From positions 191,001 through 255,000 of the forward strand of contig JAODUP010000913.1 of the NCBI GenBank assembly GCA_025642065.1: a DNA stretch of 64,000 bases, in the 5' to 3' direction. Position 1 is the first letter of the stretch. Every line of letters starts with the position of its first letter. Shown piece after piece: positions 45,924-58,371 of the stretch. Both the position numbers and the translations under genes were made by a program. The stretch comes from Paralvinella palmiformis (lineage: Eukaryota > Annelida > Polychaeta > Terebellida > Alvinellidae). The notes below the pieces were generated by a model. The model saw only the letters and a list, made by a program, of their open reading frames with translations. It made no database searches and was not told the origin of the DNA.

Positions 45924-46427
45924 ATATAGATATATAAACTTCGAATTACGCATAGTTCGTTATAGCCGAAGTTATATAAATAACATTTATCAAATAATTA
46001 GTGAAATGATAACATAGTCAGAAGTCAATAACGATATACGTACATGTAACATATCAATTTATTACTCACCCTAAAATTGAATTATCTACGTGTAAGTGTG
46101 ATTGTGAAATATAACGGTATTGACACAACATTTACATAAAAATTCAGTGACATGTGTTTGTTGTTTTCTAGGGTGACATTGATTGGCAGTTGAAAATGTT
46201 TTCAGTGAGCTTGCAAATACTCAATACTGATATTATTGCGTTTGGTAGCCATTGTAGAGATAACTGATTAGAGATAACGGATTTATGACCACATTTCACC
46301 TCTATATATACACCATTTCGATGTTTTAGCACTTCGTTATTTCAAATAAATTGCAATTAACAGATGTCTGATTTTGTTTGAACTCCTCAGCTATGCAATC
46401 ATCACTCAGTACAAAGATGATGATGAT
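45226..46427. other. Intergenic with short repeats
   Basis: 45700-45790 holds about five diverged repeats of a TAGCAA-AGGACC motif. A CTAT tetranucleotide run occupies about 45838-45925 and (ATG)n about 46417-46436. No gene recognised. Confidence 0.6.
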
Positions 46428-46612
46428 GATGATGATTGATGTTTTACGGCCACTTTTGTGCACAAGGTAGGCTAAATGGGCCGAGCGATCTCCAAAGGTA
46501 ATGAGACGAACTGAAAGGCGAAGCAACCTTCAGATATGCCCACGCCGGGATTCGAACACGGGTGGTAGTGATCTGTGGTCCAGCACGCTACCGCTAGACC
46601 ACGGAGGCGCCC
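46428..46612 (-). mobile_element. SINE-A (tRNA-derived), near-complete
   Basis: Minus-strand head GCCTCCGTGGTCTAGCGGTA with box B GTTCGAATCCCGGCG, then body and the tail block (plus strand) TTTACGGCCACTTTTGTGC, followed on the minus strand by an ATC-type simple run. The best-preserved SINE-A copy here. Confidence 0.9.
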
Positions 46613-46907
46613 CACTCAGTACAAAGACAAATTAACAATGGGTACTACTTGTTTTTAAATCTGTTGTTGAAACTGATATTTTCTAATTGGTTTATACCAA
46701 ATCGATATACATGTACATGTACGTGTAATTAATTAGGTTTCTTTGATGCCACGGAGATTCGAAAATCCACCAGTGAAACTGACATTTTCTAATTGGTTTA
46801 TGACACTTCGATATATGCCTAGTAAATTACAATGCTTATGATAACTGGGGGATATATATCAGAGAGGAAAAGAGCGTTGATGTAGGTTTTGTTATCATTT
46901 TGGGTGC

Positions 46908-47085
46908 ATCCATGGCCAAACTGGTAACGAGATTGGCCACATATTTAAACCAGCGGGGTTCACTCCCCGGTGAGGCATTGTCAGAAGTGTATTTTAGCTT
47001 TCACTTCACCTCATCAACTCTACATTTTCTTGGTCTATTTTACCTAGCCTGTTACCAAAAGTGGCCGTAAAACAGCAATATTTAC
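46908..47085 (+). mobile_element. SINE-A-like degenerate copy
   Basis: Plus-strand order: GCATCCATGGCCAAACTGGT head, GGGTTCACTCCCCGG box-B region, CACTTCACCTCATCAACTC body, and AGTGGCCGTAAAACAGCAAT tail. Strongly diverged in the head. Confidence 0.65.
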
Positions 47086-47199
47086 ATTTATGTAATTAGC
47101 AAAATCACTGTTTATCCATTTTAATATTATGTATGAATGAGAAGCTTATGTACGTCATTATTAAACAGCAACTAAATGATTGCAGTGTTAATAATATAA

Positions 47200-47200
47200 C

Positions 47201-47262
<62 letters not shown>
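47200..47262. repeat. (TA)n microsatellite
   Basis: TA run. A degenerate AGT run also lies at 47708-47775. Confidence 0.96.
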
Positions 47263-47264
<2 letters not shown>

Positions 47265-48070
47265 CCTTTTCCCTAGTTTCCTGGTAATTTTACCATATTC
47301 TTGAGCTACGATCCATACTTATCACAGGTCATCATCATAAGCCAGAGTGAGCAATGTTACAATATTAATGCAACACGTTGAAGAAGGAGGCAACGTTCCC
47401 TACCATTGTATACTAATTACCTATCGCATGAAAAGGTATTACCTTTTTTTTATCCTAATGGGCAACTATGACAATTTAGGCTAGAACTAGTGGACTTACT
47501 TTCTGAAAACAAATTCTTGATTCCTTTTTATTTTACAAAGAAATATTGAACCAATGTTCAGTAAACTAGAGGGCGGAAATGCCAACTATATATAGGGTCA
47601 CTGATCTGAGTAGTTTCTATGGAAGTGTCAGAATATATGTAAATTGCATTTAATGTAGTGACATATAGGATGCTAGAAAGTAAGTGGCCTCGCTTATTCG
47701 TAATAATTAGTAGTAGCAGTAGTAATAACAGTAGTAGTAAAGGTAGTAGTAGCAGTAGTAGTAGTGGTAATAGTTATTGTTATTTACTTACCGTTAATAG
47801 TTGGAGAAATTCTAATGCAACGCATAGTACTATATCTAAAACCCAAATATAGGTTTTAGCGATTCTTATTACGTGTTCTTAAGCATAACAGTCAGCATTT
47901 CTGGTTGAATGAGCTGACTCCATAAAGGAACTTTACAACAATGTATATGAAAAATAGTAATGGGCCATGAAAAAAGTGCAGGATATTTTTTTATACAAAC
48001 TATTATTTAATCAATTAATTTATTATAAATTAGTAGTTCGCGGAATATCAGTAATGTCTCCTAAATCCTC

Positions 48071-48215
48071 CATGATTTAACTGGTAGCGCGTTGGATGTC
48101 ATATCAATACCACCCGAGTTTGAATTTCATCGTGGGCATATCTAAAGGGTATTTCATCTTTGACTTCGCCTAACATGTGCACAAAATGGCCGTAAAACAT
48201 TTAAAAAAAATCAAT
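48071..48215 (+). mobile_element. SINE-A degenerate copy
   Basis: AACTGGTAGCGCGTTGGATG head, GAGTTTGAATTTCATCG box-B region, TGGGCATATCTAAAGGGTA and ATGGCCGTAAAACATTT tail, then an A-rich end. Confidence 0.75.
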
Positions 48216-49370
48216 TTTCAATTCATGAGAATAATATCGATATTAGCTAAGAGCTGTAAATGGTTACTGCCTTACATATTAATAACTTCCACCTGAACTC
48301 ATAATAGCGTTTATATTTCTTTATTTTTCAGTTTTCCATACCTGTACATTTATTTTAAGTAGTTTTAGTCTGGATTGTTATCAGTTTGAATACCTTGAGG
48401 TCTACAACATCCAATAATCACTCTAATAAGATGATAGTAAACATCAATATCTCGACATGAACTAGCCAAAATAAATGGAAATAAGTAAATCTAATTGTCC
48501 TTCGTCTAGAAATATAATTAGTGCTCACTGTTATTACCACGCTGATTATAAGTCTTGACATGTTAGCTTGCATAACAGTGTAATCTATGCTATACCTGTG
48601 TTAATATATTCTGTATAATGAAAACAGTTTAAAAAAATAACCCCAGCTGAAGAATCCCCCCGCTCCTCATGGCCAGTGTGATGACACCATAGACCTTTAG
48701 CATTTTAATGTTTATACTAAAAACAAACTGCTTTGAGGATTGCAAACAAAAGAGACTAGAGTATAAATACGGGTGTCGACGTATCAACATAGAAAGTAAC
48801 AGAAATAAAAGTCATTTATTACTTAAAGGAACAGATTCTGTATTACTGATAAGCCAATTCTCGTTAATTTGTTTCTATTCCTCGCTTACACCGTTTGATA
48901 ATAGTTGTTTGGTATCTATAATACATGTATATCTATCACTTCTATTTCATGTAGCTTTGAAGCCCTATTGCAACCTAGCGCAGTATTAGAACTGTCTCGT
49001 TCGGATTTTGGGTAAATGTTTGTTGTGAAAATGAATATAATGTTTTTTTTCTTCTTATTTATAGACATAATTCTAGTAGTGTAAGTAAACATCTCATCCT
49101 TTTTACAAATTGTATTCATTGAGACCAGTGCAATATTCTGGCCATTGAATAATTAGTACTTTAAATGCCTAAATGTGTTCTACTTGGTGCGTTAAACCAT
49201 AAGTAGTAATACTTCAGAACATAGAAATATACATATATGATAGTAATCCTTGAATAACCAATACAGCAACATGAAAGCATAAACATTCATACACTGAAAT
49301 GGTGTCCCTGGATATTTCTGTTGCGCAAGATTGGTGGGTGTTTGGTTAAAGTATTATTATGGGTCCATGA
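48216..49370. other. Intergenic, nothing recognised
   Basis: AT-rich; a 93-codon open frame at 48708-48989 has no recognised domain. Confidence 0.45.
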
Positions 49371-49371
49371 G

Positions 49372-49539
49372 CTATTTAAGTAAAATATAAACTCTACATC
49401 GCTTATGCAAATATATGTTAATTAAAGATACATCTTCATCTTTCGACATGCAATTAGGCAAATCCTCTATATCAGAATTATCCAGTTCATCCACGAAGTA
49501 GTCGTTATCGGAATCTGGGGCTGAATGTGGATTCTCCAT
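49372..49539 (-). CDS. Short acidic ORF, 55 aa, unknown
   Basis: The minus strand reads from ATG at 49539 to TAG at 49374-49372. The first half is strongly acidic and compositionally coherent (MENPHSAPDSDNDYFVDEL, DNSDIEDLP); the second half looks random. It could be a first exon read past its donor, or the acidic N-terminus of a transposase. There is no upstream or downstream support. Confidence 0.2.
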   Translation of the reverse strand: MENPHSAPDSDNDYFVDELDNSDIEDLPNCMSKDEDVSLINIYLHKRCRVYILLK

Positions 49540-50439
49540 TATTATTCATTCTGTGAAAAAGACCCGCATTGACGTCACGACTGTATAGCGAATTCGTTAG
49601 ATGGCGCACCGATTAGGCTTTGGCAGGCGCTGAATCACTCCCAAATACGGGTATGTTTTATTGCAACTGTTGTTTGGAAGAGTCGCATCTGTGTGCAAAT
49701 TGTTATTTTGAGAAAACGAAGCTATTACTACAATACAAAAATAAAGTGTCCTCGAATTTTAAAATGAGAAAATATCCTTCTATATAAGACCTTCTTACTA
49801 AACTTAATTTGATAAAAGTCTCATATCTGGCCAATTTTGTAAATGATAAGCTCTCTTTTATATAAATGAAATAGCAGTTATTCTCAAGCTCAGATATAGG
49901 TAACTGACCAACAAGTCTGTAAGACTGGGTATATGTTATTACCTGTTTTGTTATCATGATGATCTCTGTATGAACTTGTCAGTATAATAAAATATGTTTG
50001 ACTTAGCTTGACTTGAGTATATAATTCATAATCTAGAAGTGAATTGATAATTTCTAAAGCAAGGCATGATCATGTGCTGCTATTTAAACTACCCTTTAAA
50101 GTACCCTTATCTGTGTTTTAATTTTGCCACTAAGACACATTAATAAATATATGAATAGGAATAAGCACTAAATGGTCGAGATGATAATCATTTTCTTTGA
50201 GTGAAATATTATTATGTTAAAGAATCATCGAATTTGCCAGTTGCGAAAAGTAAATAGGAACTTCGTTCAAGATTATGGAAACAATTTCATGCAAGATTGT
50301 GGAAACAATTAATAGACGCAAATATATCTGGAAAATAATTTAATGTAGAGTGTTTATACCTACAATTTCTTTATATGTAATATACTTGTAAAATTACATT
50401 ATGTATAGGTTATTTGATATTGAAATTGGAAAGAAATAC
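49540..50439. other. Intergenic, nothing recognised
   Basis: AT-rich sequence; a short ACT run is at 50439-50456. Confidence 0.5.
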
Positions 50440-51355
50440 TACTACTACTACTACTGCGAAGAATGTACGACCAATGAGCTCAGGCCTCCAGTAATTACTA
50501 TCAAACACGTTCCTACTAAATCACACTGCCACCTTCTGGCGATCTTTTGTAAATACTTTATCTAGTCCTGTCGCTGTGTTGTCATATTCCGGTTCAAGCC
50601 AGTTCTTTGTGCTTGGAAATTATTTGTGAATTTTAAAATGCAAATAGTTATATGAAACATCTAAATTGATGATTTGCATAAAATAACTACAGGCAAAAGC
50701 ACATGCTCTTCTAACAATTGATAACGATCTTTTCAAAAAGCAGGATTTGTTTTATATAAACTTTTTAATTAAATATTATTTGATTTCCATACAGGTAGTG
50801 CTTATATTAGAGGTGATTAAATGTAATATGTAAACTTTAAATCATGTGATTATGTTTACTCTCATAATAACCGTCCGTAAGTTATATTCGATTTGTCAAA
50901 TAAGCCAAAGATAAAATATACTGAATGCTTTTTAAACGAAGGAACATTTAAATACTGACATAATCACATTATTAGATAATGTGACATACGTCAACACACA
51001 AATACCTAACTAATACATACGCATCTGAAATAATTCAATGAAATAATTGTATGTAAAAACAAAGTAACACCCAATTAACTTATTGGTTTAATCCTAACTC
51101 TACGATATGTACGTGTTAGTGCTAAACATATACCTTTCCTGTAAACATGTGTTATGTCATCGACATGAACTTTTTACTCAGTCTATCCATAGATGGTTTT
51201 CAATTGTCTCTCCATTACTCTTTACCCGAGACATCGTATCTGTTCGATCGCTATCTGATGATTGTACTACCATCCTGTTGATCGGAACCACAGAAGCCTG
51301 TAAAGGTTATCCTTAGCCGATATGTAGCCATTTCCTGAGACAGAACATACGTGAA

Positions 51356-53317
51356 TTATGGAAACTCGTCACACTCTTCCATAGTCAGGGACGAACACTC
51401 AAAGGAGACCTGTTAATTACAAGTAATAATCCAGTTGTCCTCCTAAAGGCAAATTATGTGTTGACAATGATAAATATCTCAATTTAAAAAAAACCTGTAC
51501 ACATTAAAAGTGTCCAATATGTCCTTTCATTTGAATCGATATCTAGTTGGAATTTGTTAAAAATATAGCAACAATTAACGGTAATATATTTTTGTTTCTG
51601 AAGAAACATTCCACTTCTTTTATTTTCAGCTTAGACTCGCACGTTGAGACGAACTCTATTTCCTTTAGAGTAACCTGTTTGTGGAATTCGAGCATGCTAC
51701 TGCATTCACATGATACATGTGGCAGCATGGTATAATTAGTAAGCCCAGAAATATAACTTGGTTATAAATAACCGTTATAAAAGCCAATCGAGTCCCAATT
51801 CACATATATTTTGCTATCTATACAGAAAATCATGGTAGGCTGCATATGATCGTTTATATATGTCCAGGCTTAAAACCTACGACATCTTACATAGTGTTTG
51901 AACATGTTATATTAGAATAGACGATGCAATTGTACATAGAGTGAGCCATTGAATTGCTTAGTCTCAGGGCATCTCATATCTGAGCTTTATGGCGTTTTCC
52001 TGACGAAACATTCCAGTGACAGAAATACGCAAGAGAATTGCAGCACAGTGCTCTTGACATAATTGTGTTATTCGAATGGACAGATTATGCTAAAAAGCAG
52101 TTCATAACATTACAGGTTCACATTACCATTACTTCATTCGACCAGGTTTATTACCAAAGTATCGGTACAATTAATGATGGCAAATCGTTCTGATACCCCA
52201 GCCTTGAACCAAGCTAAGATATCAGATATTTTCAAGCAGTGAGGGGGGGTATATACGCCATTGATGAATCGCCTGAGATCAAATACAAAGAGAATGCTTA
52301 CAACTGAATTAATACATTGAGTACTCAAATAGAGTAGGTGGTTATTTTCTATGTGAAATAGATACAAGAACAAGCTTTTCTTATCCGGAATGTTTTGCAT
52401 GTTTATCAAATTTAAAGGCCCCTTCATCGGAAATGATAAACTTGAGAAGAGGGAGCAATAATACATATATAGACACATGTTGAGGATTTCAACTGTTTTC
52501 TTTATTTCCGGTTTGAAAAGAAAAATGAAATAATATCGAATAGCATTATTTAAGGTTAATTTTGCAGATATTAATCATTTATTATTTTCAAATTAGGTTT
52601 ACATTTCTTCACATACGCGTACGCGTATTTGTTGCTAAATACAAAGTATTAATAAGCCTGAAGCATTATGACCAAACCAGTCGCGCTTTGCATTGTGGGA
52701 TTTATAGAGTGTCCGCTGAGCGATAATACCGTGATACTCCCGCCATTTTAACCGTAAACGTCAATGTTCTGGATCCGTTATAATCATGCCAAAAACTAAA
52801 TTCGCACGCACGAACACACACACACACTCACAGTCATTTGTAAGATATAAGTTGATTACAAAGTTAAATAAAAACCGTTAAATGGTCCACAATCAGAAAC
52901 AGCAAATTCTTGAAAGTCTTAAATAAACTATTTGAAAACTACGATATGTGGTCCATCACACTACCGCTAGACCACGGAGGCGTCCTTGGTGACGTGATAA
53001 TTGATACTGCAGTAAAGATTACCTTGGTACATAAGGTGCCGAGTTTTCTCGTCTTTAACGAGTGGTTCATTCTCAGAATGAGTTCTGTAGCCATTACAAA
53101 TCGATCCAGTCGGTTTATACGAAATTGTCGCACATTCTTTGTTCCGGATACACACATGGCGGCATTGGGCTTCCGTCTCTACGTGTATCTGAAATATCTG
53201 GTCACGTGTCAGTGGTCTTCTATCAGTTGCGATGAATTTGGTTGGTAGGCTTTTTAGACAAAACACCAAATCGACAACAATGAGAATTAAAATGATTGTA
53301 TCTTCCCAAATGATCAT
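51356..53317 (-). pseudogene. Inverted pseudogene copy of the PAN-EGF gene
   Basis: Exon 1 (53317-53023) is fully open, exactly as long as in the plus-strand gene (295 bases), and keeps signal peptide, cysteines (QCRHVCIRNKECATISY) and donor. After that the copy is broken. No EGF exon is found between 53023 and 52220. Exon 3 is cut short after VSCECSSM and joined to the end of the following intron and exon 4 by a deletion (51740-51600). The exon 4 donor GTACCT is lost. Exon 5 (from 51409) reads VSFECSSLTMEECDEFP and then hits TAA at 51358-51356, where the intact gene has GAA. A reverse SINE-A fragment sits just past exon 1 (52945-52987). Exon 1 could still be transcribed. Confidence 0.8.
52945..52987 (-). 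mobile_element. SINE-A head fragment
   Basis: Minus-strand GCCTCCGTGGTCTAGCGGTA with the following GTGTGATGGACCAC; the remainder is absent. Confidence 0.7.
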
Positions 53318-53597
53318 GGTTATACTACCGATAGGCTGAAATCAGACGAAGGAATGCGATGGGAACAAGTATGACCGACAACAATACGGATGATACAGCT
53401 GTTTGGTAGTCAGAGGCAGGATAATTAATAATTGAATGTGGCTCACAGCATTAAAGCATGGCTGAGACCTGATAGTAGCCCGCTGACATTGACTTGGTTC
53501 AGGCGACTTTCATTGAACAGTGGCATACTGTGGGCATGCAATAGTTATCTATTTACACACACATATACACACACACACATACACACACGCACACACA

Positions 53598-54430
53598 CTA
53601 AATTAGGCGTGAATGAACGTTCACTTAGTGATTAACGGAAACGTATGAGGATTCGCTGTTAGGTTCGAGTAAATCATAGTATTTACTCAGGTTTGAGACG
53701 ATATTTCGTTCTAGTCCAGTAATAATCCATTGTGCAGTATTGCTACTTTGTTTTTATTTTAGCTAAATCACTTCAGTGATTCCATACTGAGTTAGTGTAT
53801 ATTCTCACGTGGTCGGGAAACTGTAACGTTTGTTAATACGCTGATAGTCTATAACAGGCCTAACTCTTCACTTAGGTTAGGGAAGAACGTCGACGCCAGA
53901 CTAATCGGAAGTATATCTGGTTCATATAGGTAGGATTTATTTAGTTATTCGAACCCAGAATAAAGCTGAGGTCAGCATCTGAGGTGTCGAAATGTTTTAT
54001 ATACAGGTTTCTTTTGGACCACAGATAATTACTGTTGAATGTAAACTGTGGTGTCAAAATAGTTTATGATATGTATGTAGCAAGTCACCATTGAACCACA
54101 CGCACGTGTTTGTTGCGAGCTGTGGTATCAAATGGTATGTTTTTTACGTGCTTCCGCTTTTTGTACGTAGCCTGCATGTAGCCGGCTTTCCTGTGGGCGT
54201 GACATATTTGTCGCGTACGAAAAGCGAATTAGCTGGTTCCCACAGGCTGATGAGTAGACCAGACACATGCTTAGGTATACGCACACATCTATCAATATGT
54301 GGAGGTATGGAACATTTTATTTTTAGATTAATGTATGTATAGTTGTATTTAGATTAAGATTTATGGTCTGGAAGGATGTTTAGATATGTTGATGCTCTGT
54401 GCCTGTTGCCTCTTTATATGTACCCTAAAA
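53598..54430 (-). repeat. R-family copy, inverted, anchored on (CA)n
   Basis: Reverse complement of about 58370-59280. It starts right after a CA-rich stretch (53555-53598) and ends at the TACCCTAAAACACACAC junction, which passes straight into (CA)n(TA)n at 54430-54512. Confidence 0.88.
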
Positions 54431-54458
54431 CACACACACACACGCACACACACGCACA

Positions 54459-54513
<55 letters not shown>
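54429..54513. repeat. (CA)n(TA)n microsatellite
   Basis: Begins exactly at the R-family junction block CTAAAACACACAC. Confidence 0.97.
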
Positions 54514-54518
<5 letters not shown>

Positions 54519-55726
54519 TCGAACATACATACTCACATACATAGATAAACTCACTCGCTCAAGCACACACCCGTGCCCAAAAACATACAGGGTGACACAC
54601 GCAATTATTATATTTGTCATCTTTGTGGAATAGTGTTCTGTCTAAATAATTACCTGACAGTCAAAATGAAGTATTACTATTACCCATTAGAATAACGAGG
54701 GATATCGTATATAGTTGATTGATTTTGGTACCACTCTAATCCACAGCATACCCTTAATGGATTTTAATTATATATGCAGGTGTTCTAATCGAAGGCCGTG
54801 TTTGTTCTTGGTCATATTTAGCATACTGGCTAGTCTATATTTACTATGAAGCTTAATGCCCACGTAAATGAAGTATGTAATGCAACTAATTCACATTGAT
54901 ATAATGTACTGAACCATGTCGTCTTTGTTTAATAAATCCATTTATTATAATTAAAGCCAGTTACAACTACTTCCGAATAAGGCGGCATATATTAGCTCTT
55001 ACCATTAGCCACATTATATATCTACATACCCAATGGGTAGCTAACATGTGTACTCAGCACGAAAATATAGAAAACCTCTGCCATCCAAATCCTCCACATC
55101 ATAATTAATAGGTTACAAATAAGATATATTATAGTGGTAAATTCTTATTAACTATCTGTTGACCAGTTGATTGATTATTGTGATGAAATAGTGTCCTCTC
55201 GGGAGTGTTGAGTGTGAAACCGAATTTAATACCACCATGCCAGTAAGAATAATCCGATTTCCTATATTTGGAATTTATATTTGTCAGTTTGTATTCTAAA
55301 AATAAGAGAGAGCAGAAAAGTGAGATCTTGAAAAACGTTACTGGAACTATAAAATACGACATCAACGCGTTTTCGGAAATCTGTAAAATACGTTTTATCC
55401 CTAAAGGCATTGCATGATAGTTGATGAGTATGTTCTTGTTCATGAAATGTTACATCAGCATTCTGATTGTATAAAATTATCATATGAAATAAATAACCCT
55501 ATTATATTTAATTATTTTGTGCTTTACATTCATGATCTGAAAATGAAACTAAAACTGAAACTGGATCTAGGAATTAATGTATGTAGTTGCAGAAAAAGAT
55601 ACTAAATACTAGATACTAGATACTATTTTTCACAGCAAACGTATTCTTTCTCAATTGTTATATAAATATCTATATTTAAATAATTATGGTCTAATGTTTG
55701 TGATGTTTAAATTTCTCGATGAACAG
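54514..55726. other. Intergenic, nothing recognised
   Basis: AT-rich. A 104-codon minus-strand frame at 55129-55443 has no recognised domain. Confidence 0.45.
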
Positions 55727-55835
55727 AGATGTGTTGCTGATGGTGTCTATGAGAGAGCCGTACAAGACTGTTATGTAACAGTACCAGATAAGTCAATGAA
55801 GCACTTGTCAGGCTTTAGGTGCACAGCAGTATCAA
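55727..55835 (+). CDS. Candidate internal exon, unknown protein
   Basis: Between a weak acceptor (GATGAACAG) and a GTATAT donor, one frame reads RCVADGVYERAVQDCYVTV and PDKSMKHLSGFRCTAVS, with three cysteines. The composition looks like an extracellular domain, but I recognise no family and no partner exon with the right phase. Low confidence. Confidence 0.25.
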
Positions 55836-56399
55836 GTATATGATACAAAAAAATTAAGTTGCTCATGGAAAATCTTATATTTCAAAGGAACGTTTAACAT
55901 CACGCACTGTAACACCTTTGTGAGACATACTCCATCATCAGACTCATTGCTAAATAGCATTAATGTTTTATTCCTCTCTAGAAATCCATGTGGTTGACAA
56001 ACACATTGATATTAGTACAACATCATTTACAAAACAATATCACTAATCTTGATATGATTAATATGGTTACGATTATTTTTTCAAAAGATGTGTTTTCCCT
56101 GTTTGTTATTTTCTTGTTCAAGTAAGAGACAGTTGTCATCCAGAATGGGTACGGTTTTTTATGTAGGATGTGCTAAATTATTTTATTATATCAAGCGATG
56201 AATCAATTCCTTCTGTTTATAGGGGAATTTGTTCTATTTGACATTATGGTTTTGAAATGTTGTGATCTGAGAAGAAGGACATGTTATTTTGTTTTTTCAG
56301 ACAGGCCTTAGATGAATATTAAAAGTTGTATGTTTTATTTAGTTTAAAGCTTTATCTATTTGTATTTCATACTAATACAATTTATAGCAACTGGTCAGA

Positions 56400-56488
56400 A
56401 TGTTTTATGTTTGTGTGTGTATACGTATGTATGTGTGTGTTTGTGCTTGAGTGTATGTTTGTGTGTGTGTGTGAAGGTGTGTGTGTAT

Positions 56489-56528
<40 letters not shown>

Positions 56529-56530
56529 AC
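56400..56530. repeat. (GT)n-rich stretch
   Basis: GT dinucleotides with interruptions, densest at 56460-56526. It creates Cys/Val open frames that are artefacts. Confidence 0.92.
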
Positions 56531-57484
56531 GTGCGTGTGGGTGTTAGAGCAAATGTCTTTAAATCACAATTTGGAATAGAGTGGTATGATAGTTGCTTCA
56601 AGAATAGACATAAAGCTGTCAAGTCTCAAAATGGATACTCTATCATTGCCAAAACACCCAAATGGTATATTATAATGATTCTTGCTAAAAAACAAACCAT
56701 TTGTTTCTTTGGCAACAGCTATACTTATTTGAAAGGAAATGGGGCATACAAATCCACGAAGTAGTTCCTTTATGTACTTAGCACCAACAGCTTTAATGGG
56801 GAGAATCCTTGGTTGACATGTTATGTCTAACTATTTGATGCACCCTTGTTAAGGAAAACAAAACATAGATAATGATAAACATATCTCCATATCTATATAC
56901 ATGAAACACGAGGAATCAGGATGCTAAGACAGTTAATTAAGCAAGTAGAATACACAATCAAAATTTAAATCGAGATATGTGCAACCGGTTCCACGTGTCA
57001 CTAACTAGATGATTTATATAAATGTATTCAAGAACAGCTTGTCTGCTTTTAACATCCAAATAGTATAGTACATTCAATTTGTTTTGTATATTTGAGAAAA
57101 TCTATTTCTATTTGGGAGAACAGTTTCAGACTTACTGTTGTGAAAACATAACAATTTGGTCTTATACAGGATACAAATGTATGTGAGAATGTTGATTGAG
57201 TTACTGAATGTGTCCAAGATTGGACAATTTTGCAAAAAAATAAATGAACTTGTCTGGTCTGTTCGAGAAGTATTTGTTCCCTGGAATTTATTTCAATACC
57301 TCATAATTTCATTGCATATTTTGCATCATGGTTTCATTAAACCTTTGATTTTCAAGTAATGTTGAAGGCATTAGTTATTTTATCAAGACAAATCTGTTGA
57401 TGTAAAATATATATTCTTGTTTAATACATAATACATCTGTTTACATGTGAAATATTGTGATTCAAATATTTTGTTTTCTGTCAG
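56531..57484. other. Intergenic, nothing recognised
   Basis: The open frame after the GT run (to 56764) shows no domain; the rest is AT-rich. Confidence 0.4.
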
Positions 57485-57548
57485 TACACAGCTGATTTAA
57501 ATACAAATGTGGCATGGTGGGAAGAAGGCATGGATAGATGTCTAACCG
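57485..57548 (+). CDS. Candidate internal exon, unknown protein
   Basis: A strong acceptor (TTTTGTTTTCTGTCAG) and a good donor (GTAAAT) border 64 bases with a single open frame, YTADLNTNVAWWEEGMDRCLT (phase 0 to 1). No partner exon found. It cannot join the candidate at 55727-55835 directly, because the phases differ. Confidence 0.3.
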
Positions 57549-57861
57549 GTAAATATTAATGGTAATATATTGGTGAAAACTTCCTTACCGGGTGTTTAAG
57601 TGGTAATAAGCCTCTAACAGTTTCAAAATGGTAGCATTGTCAACTTGGCATTCGTGGATACTTATTGGACCTCTTAATAAATGTCAATGCTTTTGCTATG
57701 AAATAAACATTTGTGGTACTAAATATAAGTAATTTATTGACCAACGTTCAATTTAATTGTTGTATGTAGACTAATTTTCCTAGACAAGCTCACACCATGG
57801 AGAACAATAATATATCCCCACAACTGTGACCTTTCTGTGAGATTTATGATGGTGTTTTAGT

Positions 57862-57971
57862 CTGTAGATCGCACGATCGACAAATGTTGACGATCGTTTT
57901 AGTTTTGATATTTTTTGCAATTCACCAAATTCGCCAATTTAAAACGATCGTCAACATTTGCCGATCTACAG
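57862..57971. mobile_element. Foldback/MITE-like element, 110 bp
   Basis: The left arm CTGTAGATCGCACGATCGAC followed by AAATGTTGACGATCGTTTT and the right arm AAAACGATCGTCAACATTT followed by GCCGATCTACAG are reverse complements over about 31 bases, with a few unpaired bases in the left arm. A 43-base AT-rich loop joins them. No coding capacity. Confidence 0.8.
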
Positions 57972-58300
57972 TAATTTCTTGCTTTTAATAATTTGGAAGG
58001 TGTGTTATTTAAATGTTTTAGGAAATTAAGAAATCATTAAGACATTTATTTTCGAATCCTATCTTGTAATTTTATTAAGGACTATGTACGAGGGATATCT
58101 GTATATTTTCCCCAACTATAAGCTTCATTCATTTGTAATAGTTGTATAAAAAGTATCTCTTATTTGGAAATGCTAAGCACATTTACAGACTAATGAGGAT
58201 ATTCGAAATTATTAAATTCAGAGATAAACGGACACAACAATCTTGTATTAATCATATAACATGGAGGTTAGCTGGAGTAATTAATTGGATATAAGTTTAA
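57972..58300. other. Intergenic, nothing recognised
   Basis: AT-rich, no feature recognised. Confidence 0.5.
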
Positions 58301-58305
58301 ATAGT

Positions 58306-58306
58306 G

Positions 58307-58370
<64 letters not shown>

Positions 58371-58371
58371 G
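58306..58371. repeat. (TA)n(TG)n microsatellite
   Basis: Runs directly into the R-family junction TTTTAGGGTACATAG, the mirror image of 54430-54512. Confidence 0.97.

Larger units (their letters stand above)
50440..53450 (-). repeat. Right arm of the inverted segmental duplication
   Basis: Reverse complement of parts of 29650-39180 in the same order: 53440-53023 (flank and exon 1), 52220-52134, 51840-51780, 51740-51600 (exons 3-4), 51415-51356 (exon 5), 51080-50950, 50750-50440. Most insertions present in the left arm are missing here. Confidence 0.85.

Noticed and set aside
52910..53248. 112-codon plus-strand frame
   Set aside because: Antisense shadow of exon 1 of the PAN pseudogene; the minus-strand reading matches the intact gene.
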